DNA of 64,000 nucleotides from Argentina anserina (Eukaryota > Streptophyta > Magnoliopsida > Rosales > Rosaceae), in assembly GCF_933775445.1 (NCBI RefSeq), contig NW_026089428.1:124001-188000 (forward strand). The letters are read 5' to 3'. The notes below the pieces were generated by a model that was given only the letters and a program-made list of their open reading frames with translations, did no database searches and was not told the DNA's origin. This document shows positions 10,359 through 19,787 of this stretch, in pieces (position 1 is the stretch's first letter; each line of letters opens with the position of its first letter). The position numbers and the translations under genes were made by a program.

Positions 10359-12860
10359 ATGTCCAAGATTACTGGTTGGTCCGAAGAGATTAGTGCACGC
10401 CTGAAAAGAATTCAGCCTCCATCTCAGTTCGATAACGTATCCATTGAATCAGATTCATTTCACGAAGAGAAAGAGTTTGGGTCCATTTCGCCATTTCCAA
10501 GTGCAACAAGTTGTAGTGGGCTAAATCCTTTGTTCTTTGAGGATCCGGAGTTAGAATTGTTGACAAGCCCGTTTCCATTAGCCCAGTTGAATTTCGATCT
10601 ACCCGATCCAAAACTTGAAAATCAAGAAGAAGTAATGGCATCAATTAGAGAACAAAATGGTCAAGTTGAAGGAGCAGTTGGTGGGACAGCACCCTCTAAC
10701 ATTGCATATCCTGTTCCACAAGAGGGCAAGACTAGTGATTTCGTTTTAAAGAGTGGGTTTCTACATCATTTACCCAAGTTTCATGGTCTTTCTGGTGAGG
10801 ATCCTAATCAACATCTCACCTTGTTCCAATTCAACTGTGAGACTATGTGCCCAAGAGGAGCAGACATTCAGATTGTGAAGATGCGAGCATTTCCTTACTC
10901 ATTGGAGGACCGTGCTCAGAAATGGTTATTTGAGGTGCCAACTGGTAGGATCACTTCTTGGACCACTATGGTGAACGAATTCTTATCCAAGTATTTTCCA
11001 TCTTCAAGAGTTACTCACATAAGGAAGCAGATCACCGGTATCAAGCAAGGCCCCGATGAGTCGTTTTACAACTACTATGAGAGATTCAGGTCTCTTATAG
11101 CATCATGTCCAGCTCATGGCATTAGGGAAGGTCTACTCCTTCAATACTTTTATGAAGGCCTTCTACAAATGGAAAGGGAGTTCCTTGATTCAGCTGCTGG
11201 TGGATCGTTCTTGGACAAGAGCAATGTCATGGCAAAAGATCTTTTGGAGAAGAGAGCAATGAACAACCAACAGTTTGGGACATCTGCAAGTGCTACAAGG
11301 CAGGTGCATGAGACTCACTCCAGTTCAAACTCTGCTCTAGAGGACAAGGTCGACAAGTTGTCCAAGATGATGAGCCATTTCATGAAGTCTAGTGGAGCTC
11401 AAGTGTGTGGAATATGTACGGAGGGGCACCCTACTGATCAGTGTCCTCAAGTTGCTTCAAGTGGAGAGTATGAAGAAGTCAATGCCCTTGGTTATCAAGG
11501 AGGTCAGAGGTACAACCCATATTCAAATACCTACAATCCTGGCCTACGTGATCATCCTAACTTTCGATGGTCCAACAATGAAAATGTACTAAGGCCACAT
11601 CAGAATCAAATGCAATTTGGGCCTCGTCCGGGTGGTTTGTTTAGACCACAAGCTCCACTACTCAATTTACCACCTCCAAATGTGGCTGCTACTCCAAATT
11701 ATGATGAGTTGTTGAAATCCTTAGCTGCTGGGCAAAGTCAGTTGAATACCGTTACTCAAACTTTGGTTGTGGGTCAACAAGCAAATAGCAAGGACATTGC
11801 GGAGCTGAAAACGCATATGGGCCAAGTAGTGGACTTCATGGGCCGATTTTCTGAGCAAGGGAAGCTGCCTAGTGGTGTCATACCCAACCCAAGAAATGAG
11901 CAAGCCCAAGCTATCATAACAAGGAGTGGGCTTGAGCTAAAGGAGAGCCCAAATGTTGCAAAAAAGGCCCATACAGCCCATGACCAAGAAAGTGACGAAA
12001 TTCCTATGATGATGGACTTGGAGAAGGATCCAGCTACCTCCAAGAAGGAGATGGTGCCGCCCCATGATGCACCCAAAGGTACAATTCCTAACTCAAGTGG
12101 TTTAGTTAAAACTAACCCTATTTTGTGTGTACCTTTCCCTTCTAGGTTTGCAAAGAGCAAGAAGGACAAATCTGATGAGGAGGTATTGGAAGTCTTTAGG
12201 AAGGTGGAAGTTAACCTTCCTTTGTTGGAGTGCATCAAGCAAATTCCCAAGTATGCGAAATTTCTTAAGGAGCTTTGCACTTCAAGAAGGAAGACTAGGG
12301 AGGAGAAGGTAGTGAAGATGAATGAGACAGTTTCAGCTGTCATCCAAAGGAAGCTACCCCCTAAGATGAAGGACCCCGGAAGTTTCTCTGTCCCATGCAA
12401 AATTGGTAACACGTTATTTGAAAATGTTATGCTTGATCTAGGTGCCTCAATAAATGTTATGCCTTATAATGTTTATCAATCACTAGGATTAGGACCTTTA
12501 AAGAATGATAACGTGATTATTCAATTAGCTGATCGATCTAACAAGTACCCTAAGGGGTATGTTGAGGATGTCCTTGTGCAGGTTAGTCACCTTATTTTCC
12601 CTGCAGATTTTTATGTGCTAGACATGGAGGTATCACCCTTGGAGACAACTCCACTGCTTTTGGGGAGACCATTCATGAGAACTGCTAGGACATGCATCGA
12701 TGTGGCCAATGGGAGTTTATCAATGGAATTTGATGGAGATGTTATCAGTTTCAATGTTTTTGAGGCAATGAAATACCCAGTTTCTGACCTTAACTCGTGT
12801 TTTGCTATTGATGTTGTTGAATCTATTGCGCAGGTTATGTCAGAAACGTTGGAAGCATAG
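10359..12860 (+). CDS. gag-pro: Gag-protease polyprotein (element 1)
   Basis: An 833-aa frame encoding the retrotransposon capsid protein fused to its aspartic protease. The retrotransposon Gag core is about residues 140-280, with the AQKWLFEVP and LSKYFPSS blocks. A zinc knuckle of the CX2CX3HX4C form is at C350, C353, H357 and C362. A basic/proline-rich linker follows. The protease begins near residue 660, with its catalytic LDLGAS at 692-697 (D693) and the LLLGRPF strand near 766-772. The start is the first Met after an in-frame TGA at 10356-10358. The frame ends at TAG 12858-12860, which is in phase with pol nine bases on, so a fraction of ribosomes may extend into pol. Compared with the second copy I see a handful of substitutions (for example E/G in SSGEYEE and the IPMMMD/FPMKMN stretch). 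Confidence 0.93.
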   Translation: MSKITGWSEEISARLKRIQPPSQFDNVSIESDSFHEEKEFGSISPFPSATSCSGLNPLFFEDPELELLTSPFPLAQLNFDLPDPKLENQEEVMASIREQNGQVEGAVGGTAPSNIAYPVPQEGKTSDFVLKSGFLHHLPKFHGLSGEDPNQHLTLFQFNCETMCPRGADIQIVKMRAFPYSLEDRAQKWLFEVPTGRITSWTTMVNEFLSKYFPSSRVTHIRKQITGIKQGPDESFYNYYERFRSLIASCPAHGIREGLLLQYFYEGLLQMEREFLDSAAGGSFLDKSNVMAKDLLEKRAMNNQQFGTSASATRQVHETHSSSNSALEDKVDKLSKMMSHFMKSSGAQVCGICTEGHPTDQCPQVASSGEYEEVNALGYQGGQRYNPYSNTYNPGLRDHPNFRWSNNENVLRPHQNQMQFGPRPGGLFRPQAPLLNLPPPNVAATPNYDELLKSLAAGQSQLNTVTQTLVVGQQANSKDIAELKTHMGQVVDFMGRFSEQGKLPSGVIPNPRNEQAQAIITRSGLELKESPNVAKKAHTAHDQESDEIPMMMDLEKDPATSKKEMVPPHDAPKGTIPNSSGLVKTNPILCVPFPSRFAKSKKDKSDEEVLEVFRKVEVNLPLLECIKQIPKYAKFLKELCTSRRKTREEKVVKMNETVSAVIQRKLPPKMKDPGSFSVPCKIGNTLFENVMLDLGASINVMPYNVYQSLGLGPLKNDNVIIQLADRSNKYPKGYVEDVLVQVSHLIFPADFYVLDMEVSPLETTPLLLGRPFMRTARTCIDVANGSLSMEFDGDVISFNVFEAMKYPVSDLNSCFAIDVVESIAQVMSETLEA

Positions 12861-12866
12861 CAATTA
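12858..12866 (+). other. Putative stop-codon readthrough site TAG CAA TTA
   Basis: Gag-pro ends TAG, followed directly by CAATTA, then GCT and the ATG of pol, all in one reading frame with no other stop. UAG followed by CARYYA is the established tobamovirus-type readthrough context, and CAATTA is exactly the TMV form. The same nine bases occur in element 2 (56959-56967, minus strand). I infer that Pol is made by leaky termination. Reinitiation at 12870 is the alternative. Confidence 0.75.
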
Positions 12867-12869
12867 GCT

Positions 12870-15800
12870 ATGGAGCAAGGGGCCGGATTTGACAAGCATG
12901 GGGACCGTGTCCCAAGAGAGGAGTGGGCTGATCTTGAGCCCAAGATTTTCGAAATTCTTTGTGAGCTTGAAGCTCAACCGTTCAAAAGGTATCCCTCTTT
13001 CTTGTCAATTCCCATTTCCACTAACAAATTGTTACCATCTGTGGTTCAGGCCCCAAAGTTAGATTTGAAGCAGCTTCCAGATCATTTGAAGTATGTGTAC
13101 CTTGGAAAGGATGATACTCTACCAGTTATTGTGTCATCAACGCTGAGTGAGCAGCAGGAAGCTAGATTGATTGATGTGCTTAAGAGGAACAAGACCGCTA
13201 TTGGATGGACTTTGGCGGATATCAAGGGAATCAGCCCTACAACTTGTGTTCATAGGATACTATTAGAGGATGGCGCCAAGCCTACACGTGATGCTCAAAG
13301 GAGATTGCACCCACCAATGATGAAAATCGTGAAAGATGAGGTGATCAAGCTGCTTGATTGTGGAGTGATCTATCCCATCTCGGACAGTCGGTGGATTTCG
13401 CCAGTGCAAGTTGTGCCTAAGAAGAGTGGGGTGACTGTTGTGAAAAATGAGGCGAATGAGTTAGTACCCCAGAGGTTGGTGACCGGTCATAGGATGTGCA
13501 TTGATTATAGGAAGCTGAATGCTACAACACGCAAGGATCACATGCCTTTGCCGTTCATGGACCAGATGTTGGAAAGATTAGCCGGGCACAAGTTCTTTTG
13601 TTTTCTAGATGGGTATAGTGGCTACAACCAGATATGCATTCATCCGGAAGATCAAGAGAAGACGACATTTACATGTCCATTTGGCACTTTTGCCTATCGA
13701 CGCATGCCCTTTGGGTTGTGCAACGCACCAGGTACGTTTCAGCGATGTATGCTTGCTATTTTCTCTGATTTTATCGAAAATATCATTGAAGTTTTTATGG
13801 ATGACTTTAGTGTTTATGGTAAAAACTTTGATGCATGTTTAGAGAATTTAGAGTTAATATTGAAAAGGTGTGTAGAAACTAACCTTGTGCTTAATTGGGA
13901 AAAATGCCACTTCATGGTTAATCAAGGGATAGTTTTGGGACATATTGTATCTGCTAAGGGTATTCAGGTAGACAAGGCTAAGGTTGATATTGTGCATCAC
14001 TTACCCTCTCCCACAACTGTGAGAGAGGTTCGTTCTTTCCTTGGTCATGCAGGATTTTATAGGAGATTCATCAAGGATTTTTCCATGGTGGCGAGACCTA
14101 TGTGTACCCTATTGCAGAAGGATATGCCGTTCATATGGGATGATGCATGTGAAAAAGCGTTTGTGAAGTTGAAGGAGTTGTTGACTAGTGCACCCATCAT
14201 TTGTCCTCCGGATTGGAACCTGCCCTTTGAGTTGATGTGCGATGCTTCGGATTATGCAGTTGGGGCGGTGTTGGGCCAAAGAAGAGAAAAGAAGCCCGTA
14301 GTGATCTACTATGCGTCTAGGACTCTTAATGAGGCCCAGATGAATTATTCGACTACGGAAAAAGAACTTTTGGCTGTAATATTTGCTTTAGACAAATTTC
14401 GATCATATCTTTTGCATTCTAAAGTTGTTGTGTATTCTGACCATGCAGCCTTAAGGTATTTGATGACAAAGAAGGATGCTAAGCCCAGATTGATCCGATG
14501 GATTCTATTGATTCAAGAGTTTGACCTTGAGATTCGAGACAAGAAGGGAAGTGAGAATGTGGTGGCTGATCATTTGAGTAGGATCGTGCGAGATGAGGAA
14601 AGAGAGCCACTACGTGAGACTTTCCCAGATGAGCAACTCTTTGGGATAGAGGTAAGTGTGCCTTGGTATGCCGATATTGTCAATTATTTAGTTACTAAGG
14701 ATTTTCCTAGTACACTTTCGCATGCTAATAAGGTTAAATTGAAGAAAATGGCTAGATACTATATTTGGGATGAACCGTATTTATGGAAACAATGTAGTGA
14801 TCAAGTCATTAGGAGATGTGTCCCAGAGAATGAGCATAGGTCGATTCTTAACTTCTGTCATAGTGAGGCATGTGGAGGTCATTTTGGGCCTCGTAGAACA
14901 GCTTTAAAGGTGTTGGAATGTGGTTTCTATTGGCCTTCTATTTTCAAGGATGCATATTTGTTTTGTGTTTCTTGTGATAGGTGTCAACGGACTGGTAATA
15001 TTGGTAAGAGAGATCAAATGCCCTTATCCCCCATTATAATTGTCGAAATTTTTGATGTGTGGGGCATTGATTTCATGGGTCCATTTCCTTCATCTAGAGG
15101 TTTCTTGTATATCTTGTTAGCTGTTGATTATGTGTCGAAGTGGGTGGAAGCAAAAGCCACCCGAACTAATGATTCGAAAGTGGTTGCAGGTTTCTTGAGA
15201 ACTAACATATTCTGCAGGTTTGGAGTACCAAGAGTTTTGATAAGTGATGGAGGTTCTCATTTCTGCAACCGGACAATTGAGGCATTGCTTAAGAAGTATG
15301 GAGTAACCCACAAGGTTTCGACACCATATCATCCTCAAACAAGTGGCATGGCAGAAGTGTCCAACAGAGAGATCAAGGGAATTCTGGAGAAAACTGTAGG
15401 TCCAACAAGGAAGGATTGGAGTGATCGATTAGATGATGCATTATGGGCCTACAGGACTGCGTACAAGACGCCTATTGGGATGTCACCATTCAGATTGGTG
15501 TATGGGAAGGCATGTCACCTTCCAGTGGAGTTAGAGCACAGAGCATGGTGGGCGGTGAAGACATTCAACATGGACAAGGATGCAGCTGGTCTTCATAGGA
15601 AATTGCAGCTCAATGAGCTTGAGGAGATACGAAATGACGCCTATGATGCTGCATGGATTTACAAGGAGAAAACGAGAGCTTATCATGACAAGATGATTCG
15701 TGGGAAAGAGTTTGTAGTTGGTCAAAAAGTTCTTTTATTCCATTCTAGACTTAAACTTTTTCCTGGAAAATTACGTTCTCGTTGGGTTGGTCCATTTGTT

Positions 15801-15959
15801 GTTACTAATGTGTTTGCTCATGGTGCTATTGAAATTAAAAGTGACAAAACAGGTCAGACATTCAAGGTGAATGGGCATCGACTTAAGCCCTACTTTGAAC
15901 CTTTTGAGGAGCACACGTATGAGGAGACGAGTGTGAGAGATGCGCCAACAGATGTATGA
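12870..15959 (+). CDS. pol: Pol: reverse transcriptase, RNase H, integrase (element 1)
   Basis: A 1029-aa frame from the first Met after the gag stop; it may really begin as a readthrough extension of Gag-Pro. Reverse transcriptase is about residues 125-385, with CIDYRKLNA near 210 and the catalytic FMDD at 309-312. RNase H follows, with acidic residues D458, E499, D524 and D567. Integrase has an HHCC zinc site (H664, H671, C702, C705) and the catalytic triad D734, D793, E829, with exactly 35 residues between the last two. A GPF-type C-terminal module (RSRWVGPF) lies near 960-970, with no chromodomain after it. All key residues are present, so the enzymes look functional. A perfect splice-donor consensus AG/GTAAGT lies inside the frame at 14650-14657. 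Confidence 0.95.
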   Translation: MEQGAGFDKHGDRVPREEWADLEPKIFEILCELEAQPFKRYPSFLSIPISTNKLLPSVVQAPKLDLKQLPDHLKYVYLGKDDTLPVIVSSTLSEQQEARLIDVLKRNKTAIGWTLADIKGISPTTCVHRILLEDGAKPTRDAQRRLHPPMMKIVKDEVIKLLDCGVIYPISDSRWISPVQVVPKKSGVTVVKNEANELVPQRLVTGHRMCIDYRKLNATTRKDHMPLPFMDQMLERLAGHKFFCFLDGYSGYNQICIHPEDQEKTTFTCPFGTFAYRRMPFGLCNAPGTFQRCMLAIFSDFIENIIEVFMDDFSVYGKNFDACLENLELILKRCVETNLVLNWEKCHFMVNQGIVLGHIVSAKGIQVDKAKVDIVHHLPSPTTVREVRSFLGHAGFYRRFIKDFSMVARPMCTLLQKDMPFIWDDACEKAFVKLKELLTSAPIICPPDWNLPFELMCDASDYAVGAVLGQRREKKPVVIYYASRTLNEAQMNYSTTEKELLAVIFALDKFRSYLLHSKVVVYSDHAALRYLMTKKDAKPRLIRWILLIQEFDLEIRDKKGSENVVADHLSRIVRDEEREPLRETFPDEQLFGIEVSVPWYADIVNYLVTKDFPSTLSHANKVKLKKMARYYIWDEPYLWKQCSDQVIRRCVPENEHRSILNFCHSEACGGHFGPRRTALKVLECGFYWPSIFKDAYLFCVSCDRCQRTGNIGKRDQMPLSPIIIVEIFDVWGIDFMGPFPSSRGFLYILLAVDYVSKWVEAKATRTNDSKVVAGFLRTNIFCRFGVPRVLISDGGSHFCNRTIEALLKKYGVTHKVSTPYHPQTSGMAEVSNREIKGILEKTVGPTRKDWSDRLDDALWAYRTAYKTPIGMSPFRLVYGKACHLPVELEHRAWWAVKTFNMDKDAAGLHRKLQLNELEEIRNDAYDAAWIYKEKTRAYHDKMIRGKEFVVGQKVLLFHSRLKLFPGKLRSRWVGPFVVTNVFAHGAIEIKSDKTGQTFKVNGHRLKPYFEPFEEHTYEETSVRDAPTDV

Positions 15960-16004
15960 GCATGAGAGAGTCTAGGCTGAGAGACTTTAAAACTCAAGCG
16001 CTGC

Positions 16005-16020
16005 ATGGGAGGCAACCCAT
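16005..16020 (+). other. Short hairpin ATGGG-AGGCAA-CCCAT after pol
   Basis: A perfect 5-bp stem with a 6-base loop lies 46 bases past the pol stop, in the context gcgctgcATGGGAGGCAACCCAT. I recall similar GGGAGGCAACCCA blocks downstream of pol in other Athila-type elements, which would suggest constraint. Its function is unknown. The same hairpin is in element 2 at 53805-53820. Confidence 0.55.
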
Positions 16021-16179
16021 TTCAACCGTACCTGTGGAGGAGTCGTCTACGGGAGTTTGCATTTTCTTATCCCTTCACTCTTATGGTTGAATTGTATATG
16101 TATTGATGTGTGATCTTATTCTCTACTTATGAATTACATTCTGATTATTGAGCTTACATTGAGGACAATGTAATTTTCT

Positions 16180-16193
16180 AAGTGTGGGGTAGG
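16180..16193 (+). other. Internal polypurine-tract-like motif 1
   Basis: AAGTGTGGGGTAGG, matching the first 13 of 14 bases of the tract next to the 3' LTR. It lies 220 bp after pol, where Athila elements often have a second purine tract. It could act as a second plus-strand primer. Confidence 0.5.
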
Positions 16194-16897
16194 GTTGCAT
16201 GATCATTGTTTGCTGATTTTTGCTTTGATTTCATGATATAAACGAAAAAAGAAAGAAAAAATTCGTAAAAATGTTAGAAAATTCGAAAAAAATGTGTTGT
16301 TTTGAGTCTTAGGATGCCCCTAAAGTCTAGGATGATTATATCTCTAAATGCATAGATGATGGTTTTGCATTTCATAAGAATTGAATTGTAAGTTTCATTG
16401 ATAATGTGGATTTGGTATGAACATGTGAGAGTTGAGCCTATATGACATACATGTTTGGTTAGTTTAAGTCCATAACAACCTGTGAGTTTTTGAGCCTATA
16501 TATGCTTTCTTCTTGAGTGATAATATGAAATTTCGTGATTGTTTTGTGAACCTCATTATTCTTTGCATATTCAATGACTATGTGCCGTAGCTTTTAATGG
16601 ACTCTAGAATTTACTAGAACTCATCTTTTGTGATTGTTGAAACTTTTAAGTCATAAAATGCTCTGATTTTGAAAGGGATTTATGGATCATTTCTAGGATT
16701 ACCACCACTTTAGCCAAACAGCCATGTATCCCTATATGTGCCCTGTTTGGGACCCCTTAGTTGAACCCCATTTGAGCCTACATTGAGCCTTTTCTTCATC
16801 ACCTATATTATCTCCATGCTTAGTATAGTTATCTCTACCTTGTCCTATAGACTTGGCAGAACTATTTTTGAGATGATGTTGTGATGATGCATGAAAT

Positions 16898-16910
16898 AAG
16901 TGTGGGGTGG
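16898..16910 (+). other. Internal polypurine-tract-like motif 2
   Basis: AAGTGTGGGGTGG, a third occurrence of the motif in the 3' region, inside an A/G-rich stretch. It could be an extra plus-strand priming site or a relic of duplication. Confidence 0.4.
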
Positions 16911-17733
16911 AAGACATGAGAAAAGAAAATATGAACAAGCTTTTAAGCAAATGCCGAAAAAAGAAAAGGAAAAAATGATGATGAATGAAAAAATGATGAG
17001 ATCGGCAATACATGAAAAGGAAAGAAAAGATGTTGTCTTCCAGTTGTGATTTGGAGTTGAGTTGAATTGAAGGTCTAAAAAAGTTTATTTGACCTTTGTC
17101 CATGTTCACTTTGTGGTTAAAATGATGTTTGGGCCCAACTTGTTATATTTGGCCATTGATGGTGTGTGGTGTCATAAGGATGGTGTTTACTCTGCTAAGT
17201 CTATAGGATTACCTTTGTGATTCCTTGATATTCCATGCCTTTAGCTAAGCCTAACCATTCACCCTTATCAAATGATCCTAATGATTCTTAAAATGAGCAA
17301 ATCTTGGTTTGTGGAGACGATCACAAGAGTTGAGCATATGGTTTTGGTCCATTTGTGCACTTAGTTGTTAAATGAGGTTTTCCTTTTGTTATTCACAAAG
17401 TGCTTTCATTTGATGAAATATGCAGGCTATTTGATGCTTTATTATCCGTTCTCTTGCATATACTTGTGTGTGAATCATAACCATGAATCTGAGTGAAAAG
17501 AAGAGAGTATGCCTTGTGAGGAGGATTGGATTGACTAAACATGTTATGTGTCTATTGTCTCATTTCTTACTTATTCATACTATGAAACATGTTTATGAAA
17601 CTTGGAATTTATGTGCTTACATTCAAATGCTTAAACTTGAAAGCTATGTGTTTTGAGATTCTGAGACAATCATTTAGGGGCAATAGAGTTTTGTGTAGTT
17701 TTGTTTTGTTTTGCTAAGGGACTAGCAAAAGCC

Positions 17734-17747
17734 AAGTGTGGGGTAGT
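17734..17747 (+). other. Polypurine tract of element 1
   Basis: AAGTGTGGGGTAGT directly abuts the TGATAG start of the 3' LTR. This is the expected place for the primer of plus-strand DNA synthesis. It is purine-rich, though interrupted by several T. Confidence 0.8.
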
Positions 17748-19782
17748 TGATAGGAGCACTTTGTGCTACGTTCTTAATATGTTTCTACCTCCAATTGTAC
17801 TTTGCTTAACCCTTATTGTTGTAATATCGAGTCATTGAGTCACAATAGGAGTCTTGGATGGTTATGGATGTGTTTTTGTGCTTACACGAGTTAAAAACGA
17901 AGAATTGGTCTAGAGTCCTAGTTTGAGTAGGAATCCTTATAGGACTAGGAAACCTAGTTGAATTAGGAGTCTTCATCTTTCGACGTTTTGGTCGCATTGG
18001 CGATATCTTGAGAGTCATGTTTGCATTAGGAATCCTTGTTAGACTAGGAAACGTACCATTTTGGAAAGTCCTACTTGAACTCAAACTCTTATTACGAAAC
18101 TTTCCTAAATGAACTTCCTTGTTCTAGTAACTTTCTTATTCTAGTAAGTTTCCTTTTTTGCAAATTAGAAACTTTCCTAATCTAGTTGAGCTCATCTATT
18201 TCATATGTCTTTTTAAGACAACTATTGTCTAGATTAAGACATGAATTTCGAATGAATTATCTTTTACTTATGTTATTCTTTTCTTATTTTCAGATTTGAA
18301 GAGATAATTCAAGGAGGGAATTAAGGAGGCCGTGTACTACATGGAGAAGGAGTCCTATGCCGAGCTACCATTCAGGTTTTAAAGGGAGATTAATTTCAGA
18401 ATTTTGGAGATAATATCTAGAGAAAAAGAAGGAGTTTCAGTCGTGCTATCCTTCCATTCAATCAAAGAGAGCCGTGCCCTATCTATTCAGCTTGTGAAGG
18501 AAGCTTTTCCGTGCCTATCATTCAGCAAAATACAAGGAGAGTCCAGCCCATGTAACCCTAGAGAAATAAGGAGATAAAGACTGAATTTTCGCAGGAACAA
18601 GGGCAGCCATTCGATGCATTCATTGAGGAGAGATCACAGCCATGTATTGATGGACCAAGCAGCCCAAAACCGAGCAGCCTCTCCTCCCTTGGTTCCTCTA
18701 TATATAGCTCGGCCTCCCTTCATAAAATGGATCTCCATTCTCTCACAAAGCTAGCCGAATTGCTGCCCAAACACAACCAGAAAATTCAACCCACAAAACC
18801 TTCATCCATCATCAACAAACCGTGCTCATCTTCCTCCTCTCCCAAATCGAATCCATTCTTGCCGAATCCTAGAAGGTTTCTAAAGTGTGATTCATCCATG
18901 GCTTGTAATTTTTCTTTTGGTTTTCTGAAATTTTCGATTTCATTGTATGAATTCTTGGATGTGATTTTCGGTTTTATATATGAAGAACATAAATTCAGAC
19001 TTCTTTGGTTTTATGTTTTGATTGTATGAATTCATGAGATTTGTATGTTTGCTGTGTATAATGATATAGGGGCAGTAGGTTTCGAAATAATTTTAGGTTT
19101 TATTTCAATTAGTTCCTTGAACTTATACATCTAAATCAATGCTTGAGGAAGCCAAGGCCATGGTTCTCCTAGGGTTGCGATTTAATTCACCAAAGTGTTC
19201 TTCGATTGAATATGCGCTTCGTGTTTCAATTATGGATACTTATATAGGGCTGTGATAGTTCTAGGAATTTGCATGCTTAATCAAGATGAGTGACGCCATG
19301 CTTGCTTACATGTCTCCAATTCGACTTAATGTGCTTATGTGCTACTTTGTGTTTAACTAGTACGCTTCGTTATGTTGAACTCTTTTTAGCATATGTTTAG
19401 GATTGAACGCTTCGTTGATTCTAGATAAATAAGAAGTCTTAACGATTAGATGAACCGCTTCGGACTCTAATTAGAATTGGAATTGAAATGGACTTAAGAA
19501 GAATCGAAATAATTTGCTGTCTATATGTTATTCTATGCATGTCATACATGTTTCTTGAGTAGAATTCGTGTTTAGGTTATGTGATGCATGGTTGATCAAT
19601 TGTATATAAGTAATTTAGGATTTATTTTAAGTAGTAGTTTTAGAATCCAAACCAAATCCCCCATAACATGATAAGTGTTGAGGCCCTTTTGATTCCCCGG
19701 ACTGAACGATCCCTGCTTATTCTATACTAACGATGATGTTTTTCAGGGTATTTTATAGACGTTCTAACCGAACGCTCTATCA
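17748..19782 (+). repeat. 3' LTR of element 1
   Basis: 2035 bp, TGATAG to CTATCA, matching the 5' LTR at an offset of 10,539 bp. The one difference I noticed by eye is cccagaac (5' LTR, near 9134) versus cccataac (3' LTR, near 19673). Its TATA box is at 18699-18706. The near-identity indicates a recent insertion. Confidence 0.95.
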
Positions 19783-19787
19783 GTTTT
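19783..19787 (+). repeat. Target-site duplication, element 1, right copy (GTTTT)
   Basis: GTTTT immediately follows the 3' LTR and matches 7204-7208. The satellite then continues with gcaagtgtgggagtgtgg. Confidence 0.95.

Larger units (their letters stand above)
15960..17747 (+). other. Non-coding 3' region of element 1
   Basis: 1.79 kb between pol and the 3' LTR. Many Athila elements carry an env-like gene here, but I see no sense-strand frame of useful length. It contains a short hairpin at 16005-16020, A-rich low-complexity tracts (about 16243-16292 and 16917-17030), and two internal copies of the polypurine-tract motif (16180-16193 and 16898-16910). A 125-codon antisense frame at 16732-17109 exists but is low-complexity (His/Phe/Ser-rich) and unsupported. 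Confidence 0.8.
7209..19782 (+). mobile_element. Full-length Athila-type Ty3/gypsy LTR retrotransposon (element 1)
   Basis: A complete 12,574-bp element inserted in the satellite. In order: 5' LTR (7209-9243), tRNA-Asp primer site, 1.1-kb leader, gag-protease, in-frame TAG, reverse transcriptase-RNase H-integrase, 1.8-kb non-coding 3' region, polypurine tract, and 3' LTR (17748-19782). The LTRs are offset by exactly 10,539 bp and differ by one base that I noticed (near 9134 versus 19673). Both long frames are intact, so it looks potentially autonomous. Placement in Athila rests on the tRNA-Asp primer site, the DLGA protease, FMDD, a single RNase H domain and the absence of a chromodomain. No env-like frame is seen. 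Confidence 0.96.

Noticed and set aside
11774..12412. 212-codon antisense frame inside gag (also 57413-58051)
   Set aside because: Shadow of the gag-protease coding sequence; no independent support.
12841..12872. The TAG between gag and pol as an inactivating mutation
   Set aside because: The same stop and context are in both copies, and both flanking frames are intact. A regulated stop fits better, though reinitiation cannot be excluded.
16732..17109. 125-codon antisense frame in the 3' region (also 52711-53088)
   Set aside because: Low-complexity His/Phe/Ser-rich translation over A-rich sequence. Identity between copies reflects the recent common origin of the elements.
15960..17747. Env-like gene expected for Athila elements
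   Set aside because: No sense-strand frame of useful length or recognisable transmembrane protein is present in either copy.
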